Origin: Granulosicoccus sp963833195
GTDB lineage: Bacteria; Pseudomonadota; Gammaproteobacteria; Granulosicoccales; Granulosicoccaceae
NCBI GenBank assembly: GCA_963833195.1
Contig: CAWHXF010000027.1
Location: 248,001-312,000 of the forward strand
Direction of reading: 5' to 3'
Length of the DNA: 64,000 nt
Shown: positions 8,382-16,203 of the stretch, one piece after another
Position numbering within the stretch: the first letter of the stretch is position 1
How the letters are laid out: each line of letters opens with the position of its first letter
Notes under the pieces: model-generated
Told to the model about the DNA's origin: nothing
What the model saw: only the letters and a program-made list of their open reading frames with translations
The model's database searches: none
Translations under genes and position numbers: made by a program

Positions 8382-9049
8382 GCGATACGCTGCCGACCCG
8401 CACCTACCCCCCGGGCTGGACCAGCTACACCGTCTTCGACACCGATTACCCGGCGTCGAGCTTCAACCCCCATGCCGGGTTCGGCACGGCCGACGCGGGC
8501 GTAGGCGGACGCTTCCACCCGTTCGTCGACCCGGCAGGGGTGCCGGTGCCGACCAAGTACCTCGGCGATCACCCGATCGGTGCGTTCGCCGAGACCCTCA
8601 TGCGGGACGATCTCGGCCACCGTAGCGTCTCGCTCGATGCGGTTCGACATCACGGAATCGCCACCGTCGCCTTCGCCCGCGAGATGGTGCTGGCAGACCT
8701 GGTCGTCGACGTCGTGGCGAGCCCCACACTCCGCGGGCTCCTCGAAAGCGGACGCAAGGCGTATCCCGCGCTGCGCACGGTCGCGCGCGCGCTGCACGCC
8801 CGACACGACCGGATCGACGGCTTGGTGTGGCAGGGCCGTCAGCTGGGCGCGGCCGGCATGAACTGCACGGTGCTGTTCGGCGATCGGGTGAAGGCCGCCG
8901 TCGACCTGATCGAGACCGGCGTGCACGCGCTCGATCGGGATCTCGGCCTGCAGCTGCTGCGTGACGCGGCGCGCGCGCGTCGGTTCGCCTTGCCCGATGC
9001 CTTGGTGCTCGACGGCCCCCGCGCGAGCCCCGAGGTTCCGAAGCCGTAG
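8378..9049 (+). CDS. RES-domain toxin (NAD+-degrading type)
   Basis: 223 residues from GTG 8378. The order of features follows RES proteins: a GGRFHP-like Arg (GVGGRFHPF, about residue 47), then VPTKYLGDHPIGAFAET with a Tyr and Glu pair, and a later Ser/Asn region (GRQLGAAGMNCTVLFGDR). Characterised RES toxins degrade NAD+ by phosphorolysis or hydrolysis and arrest growth. The overlapping upstream gene is the presumed antitoxin. The RES call is well supported; the precise chemistry is family knowledge. Confidence 0.75.
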   Translation: MSDTLPTRTYPPGWTSYTVFDTDYPASSFNPHAGFGTADAGVGGRFHPFVDPAGVPVPTKYLGDHPIGAFAETLMRDDLGHRSVSLDAVRHHGIATVAFAREMVLADLVVDVVASPTLRGLLESGRKAYPALRTVARALHARHDRIDGLVWQGRQLGAAGMNCTVLFGDRVKAAVDLIETGVHALDRDLGLQLLRDAARARRFALPDALVLDGPRASPEVPKP

Positions 9050-9148
9050 CGGGACAGTCACGAAACGGACGTTGGGCCTGGGGCGAGGTCGCAGCGTCGC
9101 TCGCAGGCGGTATGACATGCTCCGATAGGCGCGTCTGCACCGTATACC

Positions 9149-9576
9149 TCAACGGTGTGCCGTGACCGAACGAAAGGGGAAGTAGGTCGCGCGCGAGCCC
9201 GTCGCCGTCAGCTCGGCGACCAGTCGCGCAAGCTCGGCGTCGGAGGCGGCGTCGAGGGCGGCGTCGTGCCCCGCCACGTTGTCGAGCGCGACGACGTCGC
9301 CGTTCGCGTCGAGAAAGTCGAGCTCGTGGCGGTTCGCCGAGATCTTGTGAAAGCCGGAGTGATTGTCGAGCTCGACCACGTCCTCGTAGGTTTTCAGACG
9401 CGAGGCGATAGGACCGTCGAGAAGCCGACGACGCGCGGCTCGAGCGCGAGCAGTTCCGCGGCGCAGCGATCGAGATAGCGTCCCACCTTCCGGCGAGCCC
9501 GGCCGAGCGCCTCGATGAGCTCCGCGTCGTGGCCGATCATCGGCGCCCACCGACGCGCGAGCGGAGCTTCTCTCAC
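9149..9576 (-). pseudogene. Decayed gene, possibly a cobalamin-dependent radical SAM protein
   Basis: One minus-strand frame (9394-9576) contains RYLDRCAAELLALEPRVVGFS, which resembles the B12-binding part of radical SAM enzymes that mature peptides. It stops after 60 residues. A second frame continues from about 9420 to 9149 with a coherent but unrecognised tail (VVELDNHSGFHKISANRHEL). Neither frame is a full gene, and the two are out of register, so this looks like a fusion scar left by deletion. The family assignment is tentative. Confidence 0.35.
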
Positions 9577-9630
9577 CGGGGCTCATCTCGTACGATCGCG
9601 TCTCGAACGCGATCGAAGCGCCTCATCCCG

Positions 9631-10353
9631 ATGGCCTGTCCGCTTTACCAGGAAGCGTCCGACTGCCTGACGTTCGCCGCGGACGTGCTCTTCTCGATAG
9701 AGCCCGGGCGCGTGCTGACTGCCCGCTCGCCGTTCTTCCCCGACGGGGGCGGTCAGCTCGCCGACCGCGGTACCGTCATCGTCGACGGTGCCGCGTTGCC
9801 CGTCGAGGCCATCGAGGTCGTCGACGAGGGCGTCTGGCACGCGGTGCCCGGCGTGCCGGCCGACGCGGCCGCCGCAGAGCTGCGGATCGATCCGGTCTTC
9901 CGCGCGCTGCAGAGCGAGCTCCACACGCTCGCGCATCTGGTCAACGCGGTCGTGTTCCGCGCGTTCGACGGGGCGCTGCTGACCGGAGCGCAGTTGAGCG
10001 CCGACGCGACGCTGCGCGTCGACTTCGAGCTGCCGGACGTCGACAACGACCGGCTGCGCGCGCTCGAGGGCGAGATCAACGCGGCCGCGACCGCCGACCA
10101 CGAGGTCACCGCCTCGCGCATGGACTGGGACGAGGCGGCCGCCGAGCCCGGGCTCTTCCGCTCGCGCTCGGCGACGCCGCCGAAGGATACCGACGGCACG
10201 GTGCGCATCGTGCGGATCGGGGACCTGGACCTGCAGGCGTGCGGCGGCACGCACGTCGCGTCCATTGGGCGGTGCCGGCCGATCCGGATCGCGAAGATCG
10301 AGAACAAGGGTCGGCATAACCGGCGCGTGCGGGTCGCGCTCGACAGCGGATGA
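9631..10353 (+). CDS. AlaX-type alanyl-tRNA editing protein
   Basis: Stand-alone trans-editing hydrolase that removes mischarged Ser or Gly from tRNA-Ala. 240 residues from ATG 9631. The zinc site is visible: HTLAH (about residue 94 on, HxxxH) and the later CGGTHV, with Cys and His. The N-terminal SPFFPDGGGQLADRG is the Gly-rich loop of the editing domain and FRSRSATPPKD precedes the Cys/His site. The 3' end (about 162 bp) is repeated downstream at 11347-11514, on the other side of an MNT/HEPN gene pair. Confidence 0.88.
   Translation: MACPLYQEASDCLTFAADVLFSIEPGRVLTARSPFFPDGGGQLADRGTVIVDGAALPVEAIEVVDEGVWHAVPGVPADAAAAELRIDPVFRALQSELHTLAHLVNAVVFRAFDGALLTGAQLSADATLRVDFELPDVDNDRLRALEGEINAAATADHEVTASRMDWDEAAAEPGLFRSRSATPPKDTDGTVRIVRIGDLDLQACGGTHVASIGRCRPIRIAKIENKGRHNRRVRVALDSG
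10179..10340 (+). repeat. Direct repeat copy 1 (AlaX 3' end)
   Basis: This segment encodes the AlaX tail including CGGTHV. A diverged copy, with roughly four of five bases identical by eye, lies at 11347-11514 in the same orientation. The two copies bracket the MNT/HEPN toxin-antitoxin pair. Confidence 0.75.
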
Positions 10354-10561
10354 GCCGCCGGGTCGGACATCGACCCTTCTCGGTGCGACTCGTGCGCCGC
10401 TCGACGGTCTGCTCGGTGGCCTGGACGACGGCGACCACCTCGTGATCGCCGACGAAGGCGCCGCGCACGCGTCGGATCAGCGCCGAGACGGCAGGTAGAC
10501 TGGACCGGACACGACCACCGAGGCGTCCGGGACGACGCCTTCTTGCAGGCGGAACCAATCG

Positions 10562-10918
10562 ATGCACATCTCCACGAACGAAGGCAAGCTGGACAACACC
10601 CTTCGTTCAGCGGTCGAGCGCTTTCGCCGCCTGCTAGAGCGCGAGTACGACGTAGAAGGCATCATCGTCTTCGGCAGTCAGGCCCGCGGCACCGCCGGAC
10701 CGGGCAGTGATGTCGACGTTGCGGTGATCCTCCGAGGAGAACCGCGCCGTTTTCTGGCGACCAAACTCGACATGATCAACCCTGCCTACGACATCTACCT
10801 GGAGACCGGCGTCGACATCTCGCCGCTGCCGGTCTGGCTGGAAGAGTGGGCGAACCCGCACCGGTACCCGAATCCTGCCTTGTTGCACAACATCGGCCGT
10901 GAGGGCATCCGGCTTTGA
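10562..10918 (+). CDS. MntA-type nucleotidyltransferase antitoxin
   Basis: 118 residues with the minimal nucleotidyltransferase core: FGSQARGTAGPGSDVDVAV gives the GS-x10-D-x-D metal and nucleotide site at about residues 37-55. Such proteins neutralise partner HEPN RNases, in known cases by adding AMP to them. The stop codon overlaps the start of the next gene as TTGA (10915-10918), which is typical of toxin-antitoxin operons. The region from 10354 to 10561 holds no convincing gene. Confidence 0.85.
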   Translation: MHISTNEGKLDNTLRSAVERFRRLLEREYDVEGIIVFGSQARGTAGPGSDVDVAVILRGEPRRFLATKLDMINPAYDIYLETGVDISPLPVWLEEWANPHRYPNPALLHNIGREGIRL

Positions 10919-11340
10919 ACGGGATCGAAGAGGCGGAGCTTCTGCTGGCGAAGGCCGACAGGTTCTGCCGCTCCGCACGACTGCTTCTCGAAGCCGACGA
11001 CACGGATAGCGCTTGCAGCCGAGCGTACTACGCCATGTTCGACGCGGCCCGCGCCGCCCTTCTCTTCTGCGGAGAAGCTTCTTCCAGCGTCGATCTGGGA
11101 AAGACGCACCGCGGAGTGATCGGCCGTTTCAGCGAACGGCTGGTGAAGAGCGGCGTACTGCCGATCGACCTGGGCAGGGGGCTTCGCAAGGCAGAAGAAG
11201 TTCGCGTCACCGCGGACTACCGCCTCGAACCCGTCGACGATCTCGTGGCGGCGGAGACGGTCGCCGGTGCCGAGCGTTTTCTCGCCGTGATCAGATCGAC
11301 CTACGCAGCAGATGACCCGGACGAGCGACAGCCGGGCTGA
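10915..11340 (+). CDS. HEPN-domain toxin (UPF0332 type)
   Basis: 141 residues from TTG 10915, four-helix HEPN protein. The motif CSRAYYAMFDAARAALLF, then KTHRGVIGRF and later ADYRLEP, is the standard order of the UPF0332 group. The usual RNase motif R-x4-6-H is not intact at SRAYYAMF (no His follows), so toxicity or its mechanism is uncertain. Paired with the overlapping MNT gene. The pair is inserted between two copies of the AlaX tail. Confidence 0.8.
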   Translation: MNGIEEAELLLAKADRFCRSARLLLEADDTDSACSRAYYAMFDAARAALLFCGEASSSVDLGKTHRGVIGRFSERLVKSGVLPIDLGRGLRKAEEVRVTADYRLEPVDDLVAAETVAGAERFLAVIRSTYAADDPDERQPG

Positions 11341-11950
11341 TCGGTCGCCGAAGGACGCCGACGGCGCGGTTCGGATCTTGCGGATCGGTGGCCTGGACCG
11401 GCAGGCGTGCGGCGGCACGCACGTCGCGTCGACGGAACGGTGCTGGGCGATCCGGACACGGATCGCGAAGATCAAGAACAAGGGTCGGCATAACCGGCGC
11501 GTGCGGATCGCGCTTCAAGTCGAGGACCGCGAGGACATCGCGCTCGGTGCCGACGACAGCCTCGCCACGCTCGCCGAGCACATGGCCCGCGCCATCCTTG
11601 CCGAACGGCCCGCACGGGCGCTCCTCGACGCTTGGGCGGCGCGCGCGGACGCGCCCGCCCGCGTGCAGTGCGGGACGTGCGCGCACTTCACCCAGCACGA
11701 GCACCGCCCGTACGACGGGACGTGCCGCCGACCGCCCGCAGCGTGCGTTCCCCTTGCCCGTCCGTGCCGAGAGCGACGCCATGCCCGAGGACGTGTCCGC
11801 GCCCGAGGCCGGCGACCGCGACCCTTGGTCGCCCACGGCGACGCTGAACCTCGATGGGCTCACCGCATTCGCCCTCGGGGGGCCGAGCCCAAAGGGACCG
11901 GGCGAGCCGGACGGGCGAGCTCGCAGCGGTCTCGGGCATCGCCTACTTGA
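11312..11950 (+). pseudogene. Chimeric remnant: AlaX tail joined to a Cys/His-rich fragment
   Basis: One frame reads an AlaX C-terminus (GGLDRQACGGTHVAS, to about base 11514). It runs on without a stop into an unrelated segment with VQCGTCAHFTQHEHRPYDG followed by another Cys, a CxxCxH motif seen in small zinc-binding proteins of mobile elements. After about 11760 the translation becomes Arg-rich and no longer looks coding. The AlaX part lacks its catalytic N-terminal half. It is best read as debris from duplication and deletion, although translation of the fused frame cannot be excluded. Confidence 0.5.
11347..11514 (+). repeat. Direct repeat copy 2 (AlaX 3' end)
   Basis: Diverged copy of 10179-10340, starting two bases after the HEPN stop region. 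It keeps the CGGTHV-coding stretch and the run coding for KNKGRHNRRVR, with a small insertion in the middle. Confidence 0.75.
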
Positions 11951-12078
11951 CCCCGCTCGTCGCGCTGCTGCTGCTCGCACTGACGGGGGCCGCGAGGGTG
12001 GAGTGGATGACCGCGGCGGGTGCGGTGCTGATCGTCGCCGGTGCTTGCCTCGCGGCCGGTATCGGGCGACCACGCTGA
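11923..12078 (+). pseudogene. Remnant of an EamA/DMT-family transporter (last two helices)
   Basis: The plus frame ends with SGIAYLTPLVALLLLALTGA, then AGAVLIVAGACLAAG and a short tail. This is exactly how EamA drug/metabolite transporters end. No upstream helices are present in this frame; the preceding sequence is non-coding debris. The fragment ends at the TGA of 12076-12078. Confidence 0.55.
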
Positions 12079-12219
12079 TCGAACGGTACCGAGCGGGTAG
12101 GGCCTCGCTCAGGAGACACGGTCACCGCCCACACGACGTCCCCGAACCCCTCTCGACGGACACGAATCGAGCCCGAGCCGGTCGCCCCGGGCCGAACGCC
12201 ACGAAGGTCATTCCGAACC

Positions 12220-12588
12220 CTACAGAATGGCCCGCGAGATATGTCGGGATACCTCCACGATCGATGTGCTGCCGGTGAACTCGAACTTCACCTTGCCCAA
12301 GCTCGAGAAGTAGATCTCCAGCTCGGAGTCCAGGTCGAATGTTCCGGACGTTTCGACCGAGTACGCGACGATGTTCTTGTAGGGCAGCGAGGTGAAATCC
12401 TTCTTGCTACCGGTTATCCCCTGCACGTTGATCGCGATGATCCGCCTGTCGGTGAACACCACGCCGTCGCGCATGGATCGGTAGGCGCCGATCACCTCCT
12501 CGCCTTTCAGCAGGAGCTCGGCCGCGGTTTCGGCGTACTTGCCGTCCTGCTTGAGCTTGAAGAAGCCTTTGTTGTCGAAGTCGATCAT
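12220..12588 (-). CDS. Bacterial PH-domain protein
   Basis: 122 residues from ATG 12588 (an alternative ATG at 12669 adds 27 low-complexity residues). The body reads KGEEVIGAYRSMRDGVVFTDRRIIAINVQ, then SLPYKNIVAYSVETSGTFDLDSELEIYFSS and a final amphipathic helix. This is the strand pattern and typical wording of bacterial PH-like domains (PF08000 type). The role of these proteins is generally unknown. It stands alone between decayed sequence and the sugar-acid operon, and its lower G+C relative to neighbours hints at separate history. Confidence 0.8.
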   Translation of the reverse strand: MIDFDNKGFFKLKQDGKYAETAAELLLKGEEVIGAYRSMRDGVVFTDRRIIAINVQGITGSKKDFTSLPYKNIVAYSVETSGTFDLDSELEIYFSSLGKVKFEFTGSTSIVEVSRHISRAIL

Positions 12589-12740
12589 CGTGTACGGGAG
12601 CTGGTCGTGGGTAGTCGTCGAACCGTCTGTCGCCTTGGAGCTTCCCGCTGGCTCGGGATCATCTCGCATCGATCGCGACGTGCGTTTCGCGTGCCTTCTT
12701 GTACGCCGTGTTCGTACACACGGCAATGGATGGCCGTCAC

Positions 12741-13757
12741 CTACCCGTCCCGCCCCGCACCCGACCGGCGCACCGACTCCGGCGCGTCGTCCTCCAGGTA
12801 GACACGCAGGATCTCGTCGAACGAGCCTTCCGCCTCGAACCCCAGCGCCCTCGCGCGCGCCGGGTCGAAGTCCTCGGCCCAGTTGCCGACGATGCCCATG
12901 ATCGTCGCGTCGGGCTCGCGCCGCACTCGCGCCACGGCTTCGGGGCCCACCACGCGTCCGAGCGACTCGAGCTGCTCGGCCACCGTCGCCGACAGCCCCG
13001 GCAGGTTCAGGTTCCGGCGCGGGCCGATCGCCTCGCCGTCGAGCCCCGCGGCGTGCACCAGGAAGCCCACGGCGGCGCGCGGGCTCGCGAACCAGTGGCG
13101 CACCGTGTCCGGGACCGGCAGCACCGCCTCCTGGCCCGCGATCGGCTCGCGCAGGATGCCTGAGAAGAACCCCGACGCCGCGGCGTTGGGTTTGCCCGGG
13201 CGCACGCAGATCGTCGGCAGCCGCAGCCCGACGCCGTCCATGATCCCGCGCCGGGTGTAGTCCGAGAGCATCAGCTCGCCCATGAGCTTCTGCACGCCGT
13301 AGCTGGTGCGCGGGGTCTGCTGGAAGTCGTCGTCGATGCGCTCGGGGAACGGTGCGCCGAACACCGCGATCGACGAGCTGTAGACGACGCGCGGCACGTA
13401 CTTGCCGCCGTTCGCGTCGTGCTCGGCGCGTATCGCGTCGAACAGGTAGCGCGTGCCGTCGAGGTTGATGCGGTAGCCCTTGTCGAGGTCGGCTTCGGCC
13501 TCGCCGGAAACGATGGCCGCGAGGTGGTAGACGACGTCCGGGCGGTCCGCGATCAGCTCCGCGGCGACGCCGGGCTCGGACAGGTCCGCCGCGCGCGTCG
13601 CGGTGCGATCCTTCCAGCCGTCCGGTGCGCGCGGCTCGACGACATCGACAAGGCTCAGGTGCGTGAGGTCGCGCCCGGCGAGCGCGCCGTCGGTGGCGAG
13701 GCGGGCGGCGAGCTTCGCGCCGAGCATGCCGGCCGCGCCGATGATCAGTACCTTCAT
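12741..13757 (-). CDS. denD: D-erythronate dehydrogenase-like NAD-dependent epimerase/dehydrogenase
   Basis: 338-residue short-chain dehydrogenase of the extended type. The N-terminal dinucleotide loop GAAGMLGAKLA, VVYHLAAIVSGEAEAD, the catalytic YGVQK (Tyr-x3-Lys, about residue 153) and the stretch LRLPTICVRPGKPNAAASGF are the wording of the DenD group. DenD oxidises D-erythronate to 2-dehydroerythronate. The ATG overlaps the kinase stop as ATGA (13754-13757). It is the last gene of the carbohydrate-acid operon. Substrate assignment rests on family resemblance and on the neighbouring kinase. Confidence 0.8.
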   Translation of the reverse strand: MKVLIIGAAGMLGAKLAARLATDGALAGRDLTHLSLVDVVEPRAPDGWKDRTATRAADLSEPGVAAELIADRPDVVYHLAAIVSGEAEADLDKGYRINLDGTRYLFDAIRAEHDANGGKYVPRVVYSSSIAVFGAPFPERIDDDFQQTPRTSYGVQKLMGELMLSDYTRRGIMDGVGLRLPTICVRPGKPNAAASGFFSGILREPIAGQEAVLPVPDTVRHWFASPRAAVGFLVHAAGLDGEAIGPRRNLNLPGLSATVAEQLESLGRVVGPEAVARVRREPDATIMGIVGNWAEDFDPARARALGFEAEGSFDEILRVYLEDDAPESVRRSGAGRDG

Positions 13758-15043
13758 GGTGTCCCCTGTCGTGCGTCGTCTTGGTCGTCGCGCCCATGCG
13801 CGAGGATCGCGGCGGCGCGGGCGAAGAAGGTCTCGCGTCCGAAGTTGCCGGACTTCAGCGCCACGGCCAGGCCGTCGTGCGCACCGCCCGACACGCGCAG
13901 CGCCGGCACGCCCGGATCGATCGCCGGGCCGATCTCGAACGCGTCGATGCCGAGCGCGGTCACGACCGCCCCCGAGGTCTCGCCACCGGCCACGATCAGC
14001 CGCCGCGTGCCGGACGCGACCGCGAGCGTCGCGAGCTCGCCGAAGAACGACTCTATCGCCTCGGCCGCGCGCTTCGCGCCGAAGCGCTCCTGCGCGGCGC
14101 GCACGTTGTCCGGATCGTCGGAGGTGTACACGAGGGGCAGGAGGCCGCCTTCGGTGCGCGCCCAAGCGAAGGCATGCCGTGCGTCCTCGGTGCCGTCGAT
14201 CAGCGACGCGACGTCGACGCGCCGCTGCGCGCCGCCATCGTCGCGGTGGCGCGCGAGCTGGCCGCGCGTGGCCACCGAGCACGACCCGCACAACACCAGC
14301 GCATCGCCGGTGACGAGCCTCCACGGCTCGGCGTCGCCGAGCGACGCGCCGTGCAGCGCCGGCAGCCCGAGCGCGATGCCCGAGCCGCCGCTGAGCAGGA
14401 CGTGGTCGCGCGATGCGTCCGCGAGGCGCACGAGGTCCTCGTCGTCGACCGCGTCGCAGACGACGTAGGGTCGTCCGTCGGCGGCTTCCGACGCGAGCCG
14501 CTCCCGAGCGGAGCCCGCGCGCAGCGCGTCGAGCGGCACGTGGCCGACGCCGCGCGACGTCTGGCGCGCGAGCCAGCGGCGCAGGTCCGGATCGGTCATC
14601 GGGTTCAGCGGATGGTGCTCCAGCCCGGACTCGCTGAGCAACCGGTCGCCGACGAACAGGTGCCCCTGGTACACCGTGCGTCCGGTCTTCGGGAACGCGG
14701 GGCACACGATGACCGGCCCGTCGACGCCGAGCGCGTCGCACAGCGCGTCGAGCACCGGGCCGATGTTGCCCTCGGGCGTCGAGTCGAAGGTCGAGCAGTA
14801 CTTGAACAGCACGCGCGTGCAGCCTTGCCCGCGCAGCCACGCGAGCGCGGCCAGCGAGCGCTCGACCGCATCGCCGACCGGCACCGAGCGGGTCTTGAGC
14901 GACACGACGCCGGCGACGATGTCGGCGTCGGCAGGTGCTTCCGGTACGCCGACGTACTGCACCGTGCGCAGCCCCCCGGCCGCGAGCACGAGCCCGACGT
15001 CCGAGGAGCCGGTGAAGTCGTCGCCGATGACGCCGAGTTCCAT
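13754..15043 (-). CDS. otnK: Four-carbon-acid sugar kinase (3-oxo-tetronate kinase-like)
   Basis: 429 residues, two-domain kinase of the DUF1537 family. GDDFTGSSDVG at the N-terminus, VLFKYCSTFDSTPEGNIGPV (about residues 77-96) and the C-terminal GGETSGAVVTAL followed by LKSGNFG match OtnK. That enzyme phosphorylates 3-dehydro-erythronate or -threonate before decarboxylation to dihydroxyacetone phosphate. The related OiaK of apionate breakdown is in the same family and cannot be excluded given the ApnL-like neighbour. No decarboxylase (OtnC/OiaC) or isomerase (OtnI) gene is present in this operon. Confidence 0.82.
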   Translation of the reverse strand: MELGVIGDDFTGSSDVGLVLAAGGLRTVQYVGVPEAPADADIVAGVVSLKTRSVPVGDAVERSLAALAWLRGQGCTRVLFKYCSTFDSTPEGNIGPVLDALCDALGVDGPVIVCPAFPKTGRTVYQGHLFVGDRLLSESGLEHHPLNPMTDPDLRRWLARQTSRGVGHVPLDALRAGSARERLASEAADGRPYVVCDAVDDEDLVRLADASRDHVLLSGGSGIALGLPALHGASLGDAEPWRLVTGDALVLCGSCSVATRGQLARHRDDGGAQRRVDVASLIDGTEDARHAFAWARTEGGLLPLVYTSDDPDNVRAAQERFGAKRAAEAIESFFGELATLAVASGTRRLIVAGGETSGAVVTALGIDAFEIGPAIDPGVPALRVSGGAHDGLAVALKSGNFGRETFFARAAAILAHGRDDQDDARQGTP

Positions 15044-15053
15044 GCGATCGCCC

Positions 15054-16139
15054 TCAGTCGGCTCGCGTCGGCACCGAGTCGAGCCACTGCCCGAGCTCGT
15101 CCGCGTACAGGCTCGCGCGGCTGCCCGTCGTGCCGTGGCCGCGGGTTTCCTCGCTCGCGGGGATCACGAAGGCCTCGGCGTTCGCCATCGTCGGCAGGCG
15201 CTCTTCGAGGATCATGAGCTCCGGCGGGTTGCGCTCGTCGTCGGCGGAGTTGATGACCAGCACGTGCGCCTGGATCTTGTCGAGTTCCTCGCTCGGGTCG
15301 AAGTTCCGCGACGAGTCCCACTGATACATCGTGTCGTTCGCGTCGCCGACCTTGACCGTCGCCAGACGCTCGTCGATGAACGCGTCGGCGGCCTCGCGCG
15401 TCGCGCCCTGCTCCTGCAACCAGAGGTTGCCGCCGGACGTCGCGGTCGCGAACCAGGCGGTCGCGGTGGCGAGGTTCGGCGGCTGCTCCTCGTAGTCGCC
15501 ACCGTTCCAGGCCGGGTCGTTGCGCACCGAGTCGATGACCATGCGGCGCATCATCCAGTTCCTGCCCGACATCGGTGCCGGCAGGGAGGCCATCGGCACG
15601 AGCGCGTCCATGTAGTCCGGGTACTCGATGCCCCAGATCCACGCGAGCATGCCGCCCATCGAGTTGCCGATCACGAGCCGCAGGTGCTCGACACCGAGCC
15701 CTTCGGTCAGAAGGCGGTGGTGGGCGTGGACCATGTCCTCGAGATCGTAGCGGGGGAACGAGGCGCGCATGCCGTCCGACGGTTTCGACGAGTCGCCGTG
15801 GCCGATCGCGTCGGGCAGGATCAGGTAGTGCTCGTCGGCCGCGAGCGGCTGGCCGGACTCGAACAGTGCGTCCGCGAAGCCTTCGCCGAGCATGCCGCCG
15901 CCGCTGCCCGTCGTGCCGTGCAGCACGAGCACGGCCGGGTCTTCGGGATCGCCGAGCGTACGGTAGTGGATGGTGAGCTCCTCGAGCGTCTCGCCGGAGC
16001 CGAACTCGAAGTTCTCGATCGTGAAGTCGCCCTCGACGGGCTCGGGCAGGTCTTGCGCGTGCGCGGGCACGAGGGCCGCCGCGAGCAGGATCGGCGACAG
16101 GCGGGCGGCGGCGAGGCCGGTAGTGGGACGTCTGGACAT
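15054..16139 (-). CDS. Secreted alpha/beta hydrolase (MetX-like fold)
   Basis: 361 residues from ATG 16139. A signal peptide (to about residue 28, ending PAHAQ) predicts export. The oxyanion region LVLHGTTGSGGG, the nucleophile elbow GNSMGGMLAW (Ser about 168) and the later DDERNPPELMILEE and HGTTG give the Ser-Asp-His order of homoserine-acetyltransferase-like hydrolases. An exported enzyme inside a sugar-acid uptake operon may release the transported acid from an ester or lactone in the periplasm. That role is inference. Confidence 0.75.
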   Translation of the reverse strand: MSRRPTTGLAAARLSPILLAAALVPAHAQDLPEPVEGDFTIENFEFGSGETLEELTIHYRTLGDPEDPAVLVLHGTTGSGGGMLGEGFADALFESGQPLAADEHYLILPDAIGHGDSSKPSDGMRASFPRYDLEDMVHAHHRLLTEGLGVEHLRLVIGNSMGGMLAWIWGIEYPDYMDALVPMASLPAPMSGRNWMMRRMVIDSVRNDPAWNGGDYEEQPPNLATATAWFATATSGGNLWLQEQGATREAADAFIDERLATVKVGDANDTMYQWDSSRNFDPSEELDKIQAHVLVINSADDERNPPELMILEERLPTMANAEAFVIPASEETRGHGTTGSRASLYADELGQWLDSVPTRAD

Positions 16140-16203
16140 GGTCGAGCTCCGGTGGGGGAAGAGGGGCGTGCACTCCGACGGCTGCCAAGGGCGCGCGCCG
16201 GAA

